Source of the DNA: an actinobacterium LLX17
GTDB lineage: Bacteria > Actinomycetota > Actinomycetes > Propionibacteriales > Nocardioidaceae
Direction of reading: 5' to 3'
Assembly: GCA_000471045.1 (NCBI GenBank)
Contig: KI301992.1
Location: forward strand, 2,471,452-2,535,451
DNA length: 64,000 bases
Positions 36,701 to 45,001 of this stretch are shown one piece after another. The stretch's first letter is position 1. The number at the start of each line of letters is the position of its first letter. The translations under genes and the position numbers were made by a program. The notes under the pieces are model-generated. The model had not been told where the DNA came from, searched no databases, and saw only the letters and a list, made by a program, of their open reading frames with translations.

Positions 36701-37143
36701 GCGGCAGCGACCAGCTCATCGGCGTCCGTCGACGGCTCCACCGAGTCCAGCACCGGCACGCCCGCGGCCTTCGCCGCAGCGATCGCCCGCGCCTTGTTGC
36801 CCGTCAGCTCCAGCACCTCGCGCGGCGGACCCACGAACGTGATGCCGGCCTCTGCACAGGCCTGGGCGAGGTCCGGGTTCTCCGACAGGAACCCGTAGCC
36901 CGGGTACACCGCATCGGCACCACAGTGCACGGCGGCGCGCACGATCGCGGCCGGGTCCAGGTAGGCCCGCACGGGGTGACCGCGCTCGCCGATCTCGTAC
37001 GCCTCGTCGGCCCGCACCCGGTGCTCCGACCCGCGGTCCTCGAACGGGTACACCGCCACCGTCGTCGAGCCCAGCTCCCGTGCAGCACGGAACGCACGCA
37101 CCGCGATCTCGCCACGGTTCGCCACCAGCACCTTCTCGAACAT
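33766..37143 (-). CDS. pyc: Pyruvate carboxylase
   Basis: 1125 residues from ATG 37143 (GGGGAG upstream). Domains in order: biotin carboxylase, with MFEKVLVANRGEIAVRAFRA and the glycine-rich ATP-grasp GGGGRGMR region; carboxyltransferase, with VTDTTFRDAHQSLLATRIRT and LAIKDMAGLLRAPAARTLV; tetramerisation region; and the C-terminal biotinyl domain with EAMKMEASI. The enzyme makes oxaloacetate from pyruvate and bicarbonate using ATP and replenishes the TCA cycle. Full length for the family; the longer open frame upstream is not needed. Confidence 0.97.
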   Translation of the reverse strand: MFEKVLVANRGEIAVRAFRAARELGSTTVAVYPFEDRGSEHRVRADEAYEIGERGHPVRAYLDPAAIVRAAVHCGADAVYPGYGFLSENPDLAQACAEAGITFVGPPREVLELTGNKARAIAAAKAAGVPVLDSVEPSTDADELVAAAERLTYPLFVKAVAGGGGRGMRRVDDPAKLRDSVEAAMREADGAFGDPTCFVEEAVVDARHIEVQILADGAGGVVHLHERDCSVQRRHQKVVEIAPAPALDPELKDAMCADAVRFAREIGYSCAGTVEFLLGGDGRYVFIEMNPRIQVEHTVTEEVTGVDLVQAQLRIAAGETLADLGLVQDDITVTGFALQCRITTEDPSNDFRPDTGTITSYSSPGGPGVRLDGGTVHVGAAISPHFDSMLAKMTCRADSFESVITRARRGLAEFRIGGVSTNIPFVQALLRHPEFARGGTTTQFIDQHPELVHAPSIEHPAEKLLAYVADVTVNQPHGARPVDVDPITKLPAIDEDADMPHGSRDWLRELGPEGFAAALRDDDRVHVTDTTFRDAHQSLLATRIRTRDLVAAAPVVARTMPQLLSIEAWGGATYDVALRFLKEDPWGRLAELREAAPNVCLQMLLRGRNTVGYTPYPTAVTDAFVAEAASTGIDIFRIFDALNDVDQMRPAIDAVRATGSTIAEVALCYTGDLSYPAEQLYTLDYYLALAERIVDAGAHVLAIKDMAGLLRAPAARTLVTALRDRFDLPVHLHTHDTPGGQLATLTAAIEAGVDAVDAASAALAGTTSQPAMSALVAATDRSPRETGLSIAAVNALEPYWEAVRRLYAPFESGLPAPTGRVYRHEIPGGQLSNLRQQAVALGLGEKFEQIEDMYAAANDILGNVVKVTPSSKVVGDLALHLVAVGADPADFEADPSAFDIPDSVIGFLSGELGDPPGGWPEPFRSKALAGRDAKPAVAELTAEQTEQLAAEPRRTLNQLLFPGPATEHEEAVEHYGDLSALPTAAFFYGLDPDTEVEVHLDESHLVLLGVEAIGEPDARGMRTVVGTINGQLRPTQVRDTSAESTVVAAEKADTANPNQVAVPFAGVVTPLVDEGDSVSAGQTVATIEAMKMEASITAPTDGTVERLVVTSTRQAEGGDLLLVLG

Positions 37144-37267
37144 GCCTGCTCCCCTCGAGGTCCATCCCACTCTCATGGTCCACCGCTACCCGGCCGGCTC
37201 GCCACACGCCCCCGGGCGATTCGCATCGCGGCGCGGATCTCGCCATGCGAGGTCGCGTCCGAGACCG

Positions 37268-38392
37268 TCAGCCGGCACCCCGCTCCGAGAGCTCGCGCAG
37301 GACGGCGCGAAGCCGTGGCACGGACCGGCGGATCCCGTACGCCACGACGGCGGAGGAACCCCAGGCGAGCAGTCCGGTGCCCTCGCCGGCGTCCTCCAGC
37401 ACTCGCGGCTCCCCCTCGAGCGGCAACGGCCCGACGACCTTGAGCGGCAAACCCGCAATCTCGGTCCAGAAGTAGTGGTCGACGACCGGCGCGTCGACCG
37501 GCAGCCCCAGGACCGACGCCGCCGCGACCCGGCCCTGGGTCACGGCGTTCGCCCAGAACGGACCTCGCACGACGGTGTCGCCGACCCGAACCACGGCGGC
37601 ATCCCCCGCCGCGTAGACGTCCGCGAGGTTCGTGCGAGCGTGGTCGTCGATCACGACGCCCTGCTCGAGCTCGAGGCCCGAGTCGCGCAGCCAGTCGGTC
37701 GCCGGCTCGTCGCCCACACAGCTGACGACGGCGTCGGCCATGATCTCCTCGCCGTCGTCGAGCCGGACGCCACGGACCGGGCCGCCGACCAGCGCGGCAC
37801 CCGACCGGCGGAACGCGATGCCGAGCGCCGCGGCTCGCTCGCAGATCGAGGCGGCCAGGTGTTCGCCGAGCAACCGCTGCAGGGGCGGATCGACATCCAC
37901 GACGGTGACCGCCAGGCCGGCCTTGGCTGCGGCGGTCGCCACCTCGAGCCCGAGGAATCCGCCGCCCACGACGATCGCCGACGAAGCGTCGGCGATCCGC
38001 TCGCGGAGGTGGCGCGCATCCTCGACCGTGCGAAGGACGATCTCCCCGGTCTGCCCCGCCTCCGCGATGCGACGGGCCCGAGATCCCGTCGCCACGACCA
38101 GAGCGTCGAAGCGGTGCTCGCTGCCGTCGCTGGCGATCACGGTTCGCGCCTCGTGGTCGAGCCGTGTCGCGGAGGCCTGCACGTGCTCGACGTCCAGGGA
38201 CGAGTGATCCATCCGGACCGTCGCCTCGTGGCCGGCATCGGCCAGCACCGCCTTGGACAGGGGCGGACGATTGGTGCCCCGCTCGGGATCGACCAGGGTC
38301 AGGCGACCTTCGTACCCGCGAGCGCGCAGGTCGCGGAGGACGGTTGCCCCTGCCGTCGAGCCGCCCACGACGACGACGGTGCGAACGGTCAT
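37268..38392 (-). CDS. FAD-dependent ferredoxin reductase
   Basis: 374 residues. FAD site VVVVGGSTAGATVLRDLRA, NAD(P)H site SSAIVVGGGFLGLEVATAAA and the FAD aspartate in DVYAAGDAAVV match rhodocoxin/putidaredoxin reductase-like enzymes. The start overlaps the ferredoxin stop by four bases. With the P450 and ferredoxin upstream it completes an NAD(P)H to reductase to ferredoxin to P450 electron chain. It is the last gene of the aromatic operon that begins at 43743. Confidence 0.9.
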   Translation of the reverse strand: MTVRTVVVVGGSTAGATVLRDLRARGYEGRLTLVDPERGTNRPPLSKAVLADAGHEATVRMDHSSLDVEHVQASATRLDHEARTVIASDGSEHRFDALVVATGSRARRIAEAGQTGEIVLRTVEDARHLRERIADASSAIVVGGGFLGLEVATAAAKAGLAVTVVDVDPPLQRLLGEHLAASICERAAALGIAFRRSGAALVGGPVRGVRLDDGEEIMADAVVSCVGDEPATDWLRDSGLELEQGVVIDDHARTNLADVYAAGDAAVVRVGDTVVRGPFWANAVTQGRVAAASVLGLPVDAPVVDHYFWTEIAGLPLKVVGPLPLEGEPRVLEDAGEGTGLLAWGSSAVVAYGIRRSVPRLRAVLRELSERGAG

Positions 38393-38583
38393 CCTGCGCG
38401 CAGGGCTGCGACGGGGCACGCGTCGATCGCCCGCTGGCCGGCAGCTTCCTGCTCGGCCGGGAGCTCGGCACCGTCGAAGTGGTGGATCAGGTCTCCCTCG
38501 TCGTCGAGGTCGAAGACGTCGGGGGCCTGGTCGGCGCACAGGCCGTGGCCCTCGCACCGGTCGTAGTCAGCGATGATCCTCAT
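38389..38583 (-). CDS. 3Fe-4S ferredoxin
   Basis: 64 residues. MRIIADYDRCEGHGLCADQA and ACPVAAL carry three cysteines in the arrangement C-x2-H-x2-C...CP, where a histidine replaces the second cysteine. This is typical of the 3Fe-4S ferredoxins that serve actinobacterial P450 enzymes. It lies between the P450 (2 bases upstream) and its reductase (4-base overlap). Confidence 0.93.
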   Translation of the reverse strand: MRIIADYDRCEGHGLCADQAPDVFDLDDEGDLIHHFDGAELPAEQEAAGQRAIDACPVAALRAG

Positions 38584-38585
38584 GG

Positions 38586-39767
38586 TCACTCTCCTTCTCC
38601 GACGGGCACGAGCCGCAACGGCAGGTGGTCGAGCTTGTGGATGATGTTGTTCAGGCCCCAGGTAAGCTGGCCCGTCACCTCGATGCGGTCGACGCGTTCG
38701 ACGACGGACCGCAGGATCGACTGCGTCTCGAGGCGGGCGAGGCCCTGCCCCGCGCAACCGTGCGAGCCCTGGCCGAAGCCCAGCTGGGCAGCCGCGTCGC
38801 GCGTGATGTCGAACGAGGTCGGCGCGTCCCACACCCGTTCGTCACGGTTGGCCGAGGCGTAGAACACCACCACCCGCGACCCGGCCGGCACCGCGACGCC
38901 GCCGACCTCGGTGTCGCGGGCGAACGCTCGCAACGGCGACTCGAGCCGGACCACCTCGTTGACGGTGTTCGGGATGAGCGACGGATCCGCCTTGAGCGCC
39001 GCCCACTGGTCGGGGTGCTCGGCCAGCAGCATCAGCGCACTGGCGATCGCGCTGATCGTGGTGTCCAGCGACGGCGCGAGGTAGTCGATCATCAGCGCCG
39101 GGCACTCGCCGCGCTCCACCTCGCCACTGGCGGCCTTCTCGAGGAGGTCGGCGCCCATCGAGCCGGGCAGCACCGCGTCCCGTCGCACGACCGATCGCGC
39201 GAACCGCATCATGCCGATGGTCGACGGGGCCGTGCGGAGGGTCTGGGCGTTGACCGGGCCCAGGGAGTCGAAGGTCGCTCCGGCCCACCGCAGCAGGTTC
39301 TCGCGTCCCTCCTGGGGCCAGCCGATGAGGTCGGGGACGAACGACGTGGGCAGGGCCTCGGCGATGTCAGCCACGCCGTCGACGTGCTGCTTCTCCACCG
39401 CGGCGGCCACGACGGCGTCGGCGCGCCGCTCGACCTCCTCGCGCATCGACCGCAGGGACTTCGGCGTCAGGCGAGAGGCGAGGATCTTGCGGCGGCGGTC
39501 GTGCTCCTCGCCGTCGCTGTTGAGCGTGGTGCCGCGACTGAGGCGGTTGGCCACCGGGTTGAGAGCCACGCCGCGGCCGGAGACGAACGTGGCGTCGTCC
39601 AGCAGCACCTGCTTGCAATCGTCGTAGCGCGTCACGGCGAGGGCCCGTTGCTTCGCGAGGCGCACGACGGGTCCAAGGGCACGCAACTGGTCGTAGTGCG
39701 GGTACGGGTCCAGGATCGCCTCGCGCGAGTACACGTCGGGGCGGTAGGTCGGGATCGTGCTGCTCAT
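38586..39767 (-). CDS. Cytochrome P450
   Basis: 393 residues. The heme loop reads FGQGSHGCAGQGLARLE with the axial Cys, the ExxR pair is in NEVVRLESPL, and the I-helix LAPSLDTTISAIASALML supplies the threonine for oxygen activation. The size and soluble start fit class I bacterial P450s. Ferredoxin and reductase follow directly. The start overlaps the upstream FAD monooxygenase by four bases. The likely task is hydroxylation or O-demethylation of an aromatic substrate, inferred from the operon. Confidence 0.95.
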   Translation of the reverse strand: MSSTIPTYRPDVYSREAILDPYPHYDQLRALGPVVRLAKQRALAVTRYDDCKQVLLDDATFVSGRGVALNPVANRLSRGTTLNSDGEEHDRRRKILASRLTPKSLRSMREEVERRADAVVAAAVEKQHVDGVADIAEALPTSFVPDLIGWPQEGRENLLRWAGATFDSLGPVNAQTLRTAPSTIGMMRFARSVVRRDAVLPGSMGADLLEKAASGEVERGECPALMIDYLAPSLDTTISAIASALMLLAEHPDQWAALKADPSLIPNTVNEVVRLESPLRAFARDTEVGGVAVPAGSRVVVFYASANRDERVWDAPTSFDITRDAAAQLGFGQGSHGCAGQGLARLETQSILRSVVERVDRIEVTGQLTWGLNNIIHKLDHLPLRLVPVGEGE

Positions 39768-41308
39768 GCGGGAACCTCGGCAGGCGTGGGAGTGATGAGG
39801 GAGACGAGCACGGCGACCAGCGCGGGCACGTCGCGGCCGGAGGCCACGGTGGTGCCGTCGGGCCGCACGACCGCGGCTGTCGCCCGGCCCACCCGCAGCC
39901 AGTCGGCCAGCTCGGGGTGGGACGCCGCGTCGAGGACGGTGCATCCCCGAACCTCGACCTCGCGACGGTCGGACGGCGACGGGGCTGTCGCGGTCACCAG
40001 GGCCCAGCCCGGGCCCCTGAGGTCGTCGACGATGCGGCGCCCGGCGACGGCGTTGGGACAGAGCCGACCGGCCAGCCGATCGCCGCGCCGTGCGGCGACG
40101 AGGGCCGAACCCCGCAGGGGTGGTGTGTCGCTGTCGATGAATCGCCGGCGCACCACCGGTGCGCGATTCAGCACCGGGACGACCACCGTGCGGATCGCGT
40201 CACCGGCACCGCCGCCCCGCGTCATGATCGTGCCGAGCAGGCGCGCCGTGTCGATCATCGACCGCGCGTGCCGTGACCGTTCGGGCTCGTAGGTGTCGAG
40301 CACGTCCGCCGAGAGCGCCCCGGTGAGGAACCCGGCGACCTTCCACCCGAGGTTGCTCGCGTCGCGGATGCCGGCTCCCATGCCCTGGCCGATGAACGGT
40401 GGCGTGAGGTGGGCCGCATCACCGAGCAGGAAGATGCGACCCGAGCGCCACCGGTCGGCGATCGCTGCCCGGAACGTGTACTCGGCCGACCGGATGACCT
40501 CGAGCGTCGACGGGTCGACGCCCGCGGTCCACGGTGCGATCAGGGGGGCCAGCGACGAGAGCGATGCGAAGTCGGCGGCCGACTCGTGCTCGAGGAGCTG
40601 GAACTCCCAGCGGTAGCGCTCCGGTCCGATCCGCATGTAGGTGGCGGCCCGGGTGCTGTCGCAGACCTGGTGCACGCCCTCCCACTGCTGCAGGTCGGCG
40701 CGGGTCCGGATGTCGACGACGAGCCACCGTTGCTCGAAGCCGAGGTCGAGCATGGTCGAGCCGATCGTCCGGCGCACCAGGCTGTTGGCGCCGTCGCAGC
40801 CCAGGAGGACCTCGGCGTCGAGAACTCGTTCCTGCCCCGTGTCGGTCGCGCGCGCGTGCACCCGCACCCCGCCCTGACCGGTCTGCTCGATCGCGGTGAC
40901 CTCGTGACCACCGAGAAGCGTGACCTCCGGCGTCTCGGCGAGCCGGTCGCGCAGGAGGCCCTCGAGGTCGGGCTGGTCGAACATGCTCGCGCGGGTGTGT
41001 CCACTGACCGGGGAGACGCCCTCGCGGGGGAACTCCCCCAGCACCCGCAGCTTCGCGTCGACCAGACGCAGCCCGCCGCCCGGCCGTGAGATCGCGGCGA
41101 AGCGCTCGGCGACGCCGAGGCGGTCGAGGATGCGGAGCACCTCGTCATCGAGGTGCACGGCGCGGGGCTGCGGGTAGACGCCCTCCCAGCGATCGATCAC
41201 CGTGCTGGACACGCCGTGGCGCGCGAGCTCGAGCGCCGCACACGCACCCGTGGGCCCCGCCCCGATGATGAGCACCGGGGTCAGCACCGGGGTCCTCGTC
41301 GCGCTCAC
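39764..41308 (-). CDS. FAD-dependent aromatic hydroxylase (MhpA/PheA type)
   Basis: 514 residues from GTG 41308, which overlaps the DoxX-like stop (GTGA). FAD-binding VLIIGAGPTGACAALELARHG-type fingerprint at the N-terminus, DG region LLGCDGANSLVR, and GDAAHLTPPFIGQGMGAGI with the second FAD contact. A C-terminal thioredoxin-like region (about 430-514) is usual for phenol and 3-(3-hydroxyphenyl)propionate hydroxylases. It would hydroxylate a phenolic ring to a catechol for the ring-cleaving dioxygenase of the same operon. Confidence 0.92.
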   Translation of the reverse strand: MSATRTPVLTPVLIIGAGPTGACAALELARHGVSSTVIDRWEGVYPQPRAVHLDDEVLRILDRLGVAERFAAISRPGGGLRLVDAKLRVLGEFPREGVSPVSGHTRASMFDQPDLEGLLRDRLAETPEVTLLGGHEVTAIEQTGQGGVRVHARATDTGQERVLDAEVLLGCDGANSLVRRTIGSTMLDLGFEQRWLVVDIRTRADLQQWEGVHQVCDSTRAATYMRIGPERYRWEFQLLEHESAADFASLSSLAPLIAPWTAGVDPSTLEVIRSAEYTFRAAIADRWRSGRIFLLGDAAHLTPPFIGQGMGAGIRDASNLGWKVAGFLTGALSADVLDTYEPERSRHARSMIDTARLLGTIMTRGGGAGDAIRTVVVPVLNRAPVVRRRFIDSDTPPLRGSALVAARRGDRLAGRLCPNAVAGRRIVDDLRGPGWALVTATAPSPSDRREVEVRGCTVLDAASHPELADWLRVGRATAAVVRPDGTTVASGRDVPALVAVLVSLITPTPAEVPA

Positions 41309-41658
41309 GCGGTCTGCACCTGGAGCACGAGGACGGCGACCACCGCAGCGCCCACGACCACGGCCGGCAGGGCCTGGGCCGCTCGGTCGCCCGCGCGCAG
41401 GTGGCACACGACGGCGCCCACCATCATGGCGGCCAGACCGACGGCCGCGGCCATGCCGGTCGGTCGCCAGGCCAGGCCCGCGGCGAGCCCGGCGACGCCG
41501 GCCAGCTCCAGCGCACCGATGACGCGGTAGCTGCCCATCGAGAACCCCAGGTGCGCAGCCCGCGCCCGCATGTCGGGGACGGCGGCGATCTTGGCCCCGG
41601 CCGCACCGGTGAGCACGAGGCCGACGACGACGGTGAGGACGATCAGCGCGGTGGTCAT
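41305..41658 (-). CDS. DoxX-like small membrane protein
   Basis: 117 residues with four membrane helices: MTTALIVLTVVVGLVLTGAA first, GALELAGVAGLAAGLAW second. This matches the DoxX-like family. DoxX proteins often accompany oxidoreductases, but their role is uncertain. It sits between the FAH-family hydrolase (16 bases upstream) and the FAD hydroxylase (4-base overlap), so it is part of the same operon. Confidence 0.8.
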   Translation of the reverse strand: MTTALIVLTVVVGLVLTGAAGAKIAAVPDMRARAAHLGFSMGSYRVIGALELAGVAGLAAGLAWRPTGMAAAVGLAAMMVGAVVCHLRAGDRAAQALPAVVVGAAVVAVLVLQVQTA

Positions 41659-41674
41659 GGGGCCGCCTGACCGG

Positions 41675-42613
41675 TCACGACGTCCACCGCACGCTGGTGC
41701 GCTGCGAGCCCAGATCGAGCGCGCCGTCGTCGGTCGCGATCGAGACCTCCACGAGGTCACCGTCCTGCAGGTAGCGCGGGTTCTTGGCCTGCTTCGTGAA
41801 GAAGATGCGCCACTTGGTCGCGGGCGGCAGCAGCGAGCCGATCATCTCGATCGGCTTCGGCGGCGCGCTCAGGGCGGTGCCGACCGGCGTGCCCGTGAGG
41901 AGCAGGTCGCCTGACGCCAGCTGCTGGAAACGAGCGAGTGCCCGGAAGGCCTCGAGCGGGCCGTAGATGATGTCCGAGGCCAGCTCGTCCTGGCGCAGCT
42001 CGCCGTTGACCCACAGGCGCAGACGCAGCTCCGGGAAGCGCGCGAGCTCGCCCTCCTCGAGGATCAGCAGCACGGGTCCGACGGGGGTGAACGTGGGGTA
42101 CGACTTGGACTCGTAGAACTGGGTCTTGGGCAGCTGCTGGTCGCGGGCCGAGACGTCGTTGGTCACGACGAGCGCCGCCACGGTCCCCGGGAGGTCGGAC
42201 TCGACGAGCTCGGTGCCCACCGGGACCTCGCGACCGATGACGAGGCCGACCTCGACCTCGTAGTCCAGCAGGGTCACGTGCGCGGGGCGCACGATGTCGT
42301 CGTACGGGCCGCTGATCGAGCCCGAGGCCTTGCGGAAGAACGCGAGGGGCACCGCCGTGGGATCCATGTTGGCGTCGGTCGCGTGGCTGGCGTAGTTCGC
42401 CATCTGGGCGACGACCCGGCACGGCGCGCTGACGGGTGAGATGAGCGCGAGGTCGGCGACCGGCACCGGGTCACCGTCCTCGCGTGCGGCGAGGACCGCG
42501 GCGCGGTCGGCGAGCAGCTCGGCGGTCGTCGTGGCGTCGGTCGCGATGCGGACCGCGCCGTCGGCACGCTGCAGCCACCAGGCGTCGGGGGTGCGCAGGA
42601 CGGGAAGAGTCAT
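41675..42613 (-). CDS. Fumarylacetoacetate hydrolase-family enzyme
   Basis: 312 residues. The metal-binding acidic residues lie in LLDYEVEVGLVIGREVPVG, and TNDVSARDQQ, KSYPTFTPVGPVL and GDLLLTGTPVG are conserved FAH-family blocks. Members hydrolyse or decarboxylate the open-chain product of extradiol ring cleavage, cutting a C-C bond in a diketone. The start overlaps the extradiol dioxygenase stop by four bases, which fits a ring cleavage then hydrolysis sequence. Confidence 0.92.
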   Translation of the reverse strand: MTLPVLRTPDAWWLQRADGAVRIATDATTTAELLADRAAVLAAREDGDPVPVADLALISPVSAPCRVVAQMANYASHATDANMDPTAVPLAFFRKASGSISGPYDDIVRPAHVTLLDYEVEVGLVIGREVPVGTELVESDLPGTVAALVVTNDVSARDQQLPKTQFYESKSYPTFTPVGPVLLILEEGELARFPELRLRLWVNGELRQDELASDIIYGPLEAFRALARFQQLASGDLLLTGTPVGTALSAPPKPIEMIGSLLPPATKWRIFFTKQAKNPRYLQDGDLVEVSIATDDGALDLGSQRTSVRWTS

Positions 42614-43743
42614 GAGCGGGCAACTTTCATCAGGCCGAACAGGCGGGTCAGGTCGAACTCGTTGTCGTCACGCAGAGCGGTGGTCATCGACAGCGCCTCG
42701 CGCAGGGACTCCCGGCCGGGGGCGATGCCGAGGAAGTCGGCGGTAGCGGGCGGACCCCACTGCGCCAGGCCGCTCGCGGTCATCTCGGCCCATCCGGGCT
42801 CGAGGGAGGCGTCGAACATGTCACCGTCGCTGAAGTGCTCGACCAGGAAGCCATCGGGGTCGCGCCAGTAGTCGAAGAGCTGGCTGCCCTGGATGTGGCG
42901 GCCGATGCCCCAGGAGTGGTGGTAGCCGAGGTCCTTGAGGTGCTCGCCGCCCGCGGCGAGGGCGTCGAGGTCGGCCACCTGGTACGCCGAGTGCACGTAG
43001 CGGTTGCTCGGCCCCAGGGTCATCGCGAGCGTGTGGTGGTCGGCGAGGGTCTCGCCGCGGTCGCAGCGGATGAAGCTCATGGTCGGGCCGCGGTGGCGCT
43101 GTCCCGGGTAGTAGAGGAAGTCCGAGACGATCAGGCCGAGGTGGTCGAGGTACCAGTTCAGTGACGCCAGGTACTTCGTGGTCTGGAGCACGACATGACC
43201 CAAGCGCTCCACGACTGCGGGCTCGCGCGGGGGACGCTGCGTGCGGTTGGCCCGGTCACGGGTGCCGCCGAAGTTGAACGTGTGGACGGGCTGCGTCTCG
43301 AGCGCCGGGTGCTCGATCGTGTCGGCCACGACGCGGACCAGGGCGCCCGCCGGCTCGCGGACGTCGACGCTGAGTCCGCCCAGGTGCTCGGGCAGCCGGC
43401 GGGCCTTGGTGCCGGTGGCCTCGGCGAGCCGCAGGAGGTCGGTGGTGACCGCGGCACGGAAGGCCGGTCCCACGAACCGCGATCCCTCACCCTTGCGGAT
43501 GATGACGCAGGGGCTGCCGGGCAGCGCCCCGCGCAGGTTCAGCTCGTGGGCCGAGCGGTGGGTCACCGTGAAGCCGAAGGCGCGGGCGAACACCTCCGCC
43601 GCCGCGAGGTCGGGCTTCTCGAACTCCAACCAGGCGATGTCGTGGACCTTGATCACGGGGTCGCGCGATCGGTCGCGGTGCTCGCCGGGACGCGGTCCCT
43701 GCTCGCTGTGCAGGTCGCGGTGGCTGTGGTCATGCTCGCTCAT
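42610..43743 (-). CDS. Extradiol (VOC-fold) ring-cleaving dioxygenase
   Basis: 377 residues from ATG 43743, which follows GGAGGAATCG; an in-frame ATG at 43803 is less likely. Two VOC modules. The Fe(II) ligands expected in the second module are visible in RLGHVVLQTTKYLASLNWYL (His), ADHHTLAMTLG and HHSWGIGRH (His), and DPDGFLVEHFSDGDMFD (Glu). The class cleaves catechols beside the hydroxyl groups. It is the first gene of the seven-gene operon, so its substrate would be the catechol made by the FAD hydroxylase. Confidence 0.92.
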   Translation of the reverse strand: MSEHDHSHRDLHSEQGPRPGEHRDRSRDPVIKVHDIAWLEFEKPDLAAAEVFARAFGFTVTHRSAHELNLRGALPGSPCVIIRKGEGSRFVGPAFRAAVTTDLLRLAEATGTKARRLPEHLGGLSVDVREPAGALVRVVADTIEHPALETQPVHTFNFGGTRDRANRTQRPPREPAVVERLGHVVLQTTKYLASLNWYLDHLGLIVSDFLYYPGQRHRGPTMSFIRCDRGETLADHHTLAMTLGPSNRYVHSAYQVADLDALAAGGEHLKDLGYHHSWGIGRHIQGSQLFDYWRDPDGFLVEHFSDGDMFDASLEPGWAEMTASGLAQWGPPATADFLGIAPGRESLREALSMTTALRDDNEFDLTRLFGLMKVARS

Positions 43744-43759
43744 CGACGATTCCTCCGAA

Positions 43760-43803
43760 ACTGAAGATATCTTCAGTCTAAGCTCCGGCGTGCTCGGGAG
43801 CAA
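43760..43803 (-). promoter_or_regulatory. Promoter and 18-bp palindromic operator of the aromatic operon
   Basis: ACTGAAGATATCTTCAGT at 43760-43777 is a perfect 18-bp palindrome. On the minus strand -35 TTGCTC (43798-43803) and -10 TAGACT (43775-43780) are separated by 17 bp, and the -10 overlaps the palindrome. A TetR protein bound here would block the operon promoter. The divergent TetR gene starts 53 bp further on. Confidence 0.75.
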
Positions 43804-43829
43804 CCGTGGGCTGGGCTAGGATCCGGGAC

Positions 43830-44477
43830 ATGTCCGGCGGCCCAGCGAGCACGACGCGCTTCGACCGCCGCCGCGCCCAGACCCGGTCCGCCCTCATCTC
43901 CGCCGCCCAGGACCTGCTGGTCGAGGGACGCACCGGGGTGCCGATCCAAGAGGTCACCGAGCGCGCCGACGTCGGCATCGGCACGTTCTACAACCACTTC
44001 GACTCCAAGGACGCGCTGTTCGCCGCCGCCATCGAGTCGGCGTTGAGCCAGTGGGCGGAGTCCCTCGACGCGGTCGACGACGGCACGACGGATCCGGCCG
44101 CCCTGTTCGCACGCAGCTTCCGACTGACCGGTCGGCTGCACCGGCTCGAGCCGCAGCTCAGCCGCGTGCTCCTGACCCAGGGGCACGCCCTCTCCCAGTC
44201 ACCCGACGGGATGGGCCCGCGCGCGCGGCGTGACATCCGCGCCGCACAGGAGGCCGGCCGGTTCCGCACGGTCGACCTCGACCGCGCCATGGTCGTCGTG
44301 ACCGGCGCGATGATCGAGCTGGGTCACCTGCTGCACGACCGGCCCGAGCTCGACGAGGCCGAGACGGTCGACGGCGTCGCGTCAGACGTCCTGGTGGCCC
44401 TCGGTCTCGAGCGCGACGAGGCCGAGCGTCTCTGCGCCGACCCCCTGCCGTGGTTCGATCGGCCGGAGGCCGGCTGA
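43830..44477 (+). CDS. TetR-family repressor of the aromatic operon
   Basis: 215 residues from ATG 43830; TAGGAT seven bases upstream suggests a leaderless transcript, so a longer frame from 43806 is unlikely. HTH: IQEVTERADVGIGTFYNHF. A large helical ligand domain follows. It lies divergent to the seven-gene aromatic operon, with the 18-bp palindrome between them, so it probably controls that operon and is released by a pathway intermediate. Confidence 0.88.
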   Translation: MSGGPASTTRFDRRRAQTRSALISAAQDLLVEGRTGVPIQEVTERADVGIGTFYNHFDSKDALFAAAIESALSQWAESLDAVDDGTTDPAALFARSFRLTGRLHRLEPQLSRVLLTQGHALSQSPDGMGPRARRDIRAAQEAGRFRTVDLDRAMVVVTGAMIELGHLLHDRPELDEAETVDGVASDVLVALGLERDEAERLCADPLPWFDRPEAG

Positions 44478-44526
44478 GCTGCGGCCGACCGATCGACGGG
44501 TGACGGTCCCGCCGGCATAGAACCAG

Positions 44527-44916
44527 CTAGTCCATCCAGTCCTGGCACGGTCCGGATGCGTCGAGAGAGTCGGCAATGGCCCCCTCGGTGATGATGCTTC
44601 CGACGCCCGTGGAGGTGGAGGCCAGGGCGTCCTCCACTGTCGCTCGACGCCCGTCGTCCCACCCCGAGAAGACGTCGTAGTCCGGGAGCTCGACCACGGG
44701 GCCCGTGGCGGAGACCTGCGCCAGCTCCGCGAGTCTGGCGGGGTCGGCCGCGAGCCCCGCACGAGCCACCGCGGCCTGAGACTCGTAACGGGCCTGACGC
44801 ACCAGGTCGCCGCAGTCCGTGGACGTCGGGCCTGCTTCGGGCTCCGGGCTACACCCTGCGAGCACCAGGACCGCCAACAGCCCCGCCGAGATGGAGCTAC
44901 TCCGGACGCACAGCAT
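44527..44916 (-). CDS. Putative lipoprotein
   Basis: 129 residues: MLCVRSSSISAGLLAVLVLAGCSP has a lipobox LAGC with Cys22. The mature region is acidic, rich in Ala and Asp (VELPDYDVFSGWDDGRRATV), with two further cysteines that could pair. No known domain. It stands alone between the TetR gene and the acyl-CoA group. Confidence 0.75.
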   Translation of the reverse strand: MLCVRSSSISAGLLAVLVLAGCSPEPEAGPTSTDCGDLVRQARYESQAAVARAGLAADPARLAELAQVSATGPVVELPDYDVFSGWDDGRRATVEDALASTSTGVGSIITEGAIADSLDASGPCQDWMD

Positions 44917-45001
44917 GACAGTCCCCCATCGGTCGCGGCAGCACGTTCGAGCCCACCCTAGGCCCCCAAGACTCCGGACCGTCGACAGCGAAAGAGCGGA
45001 C

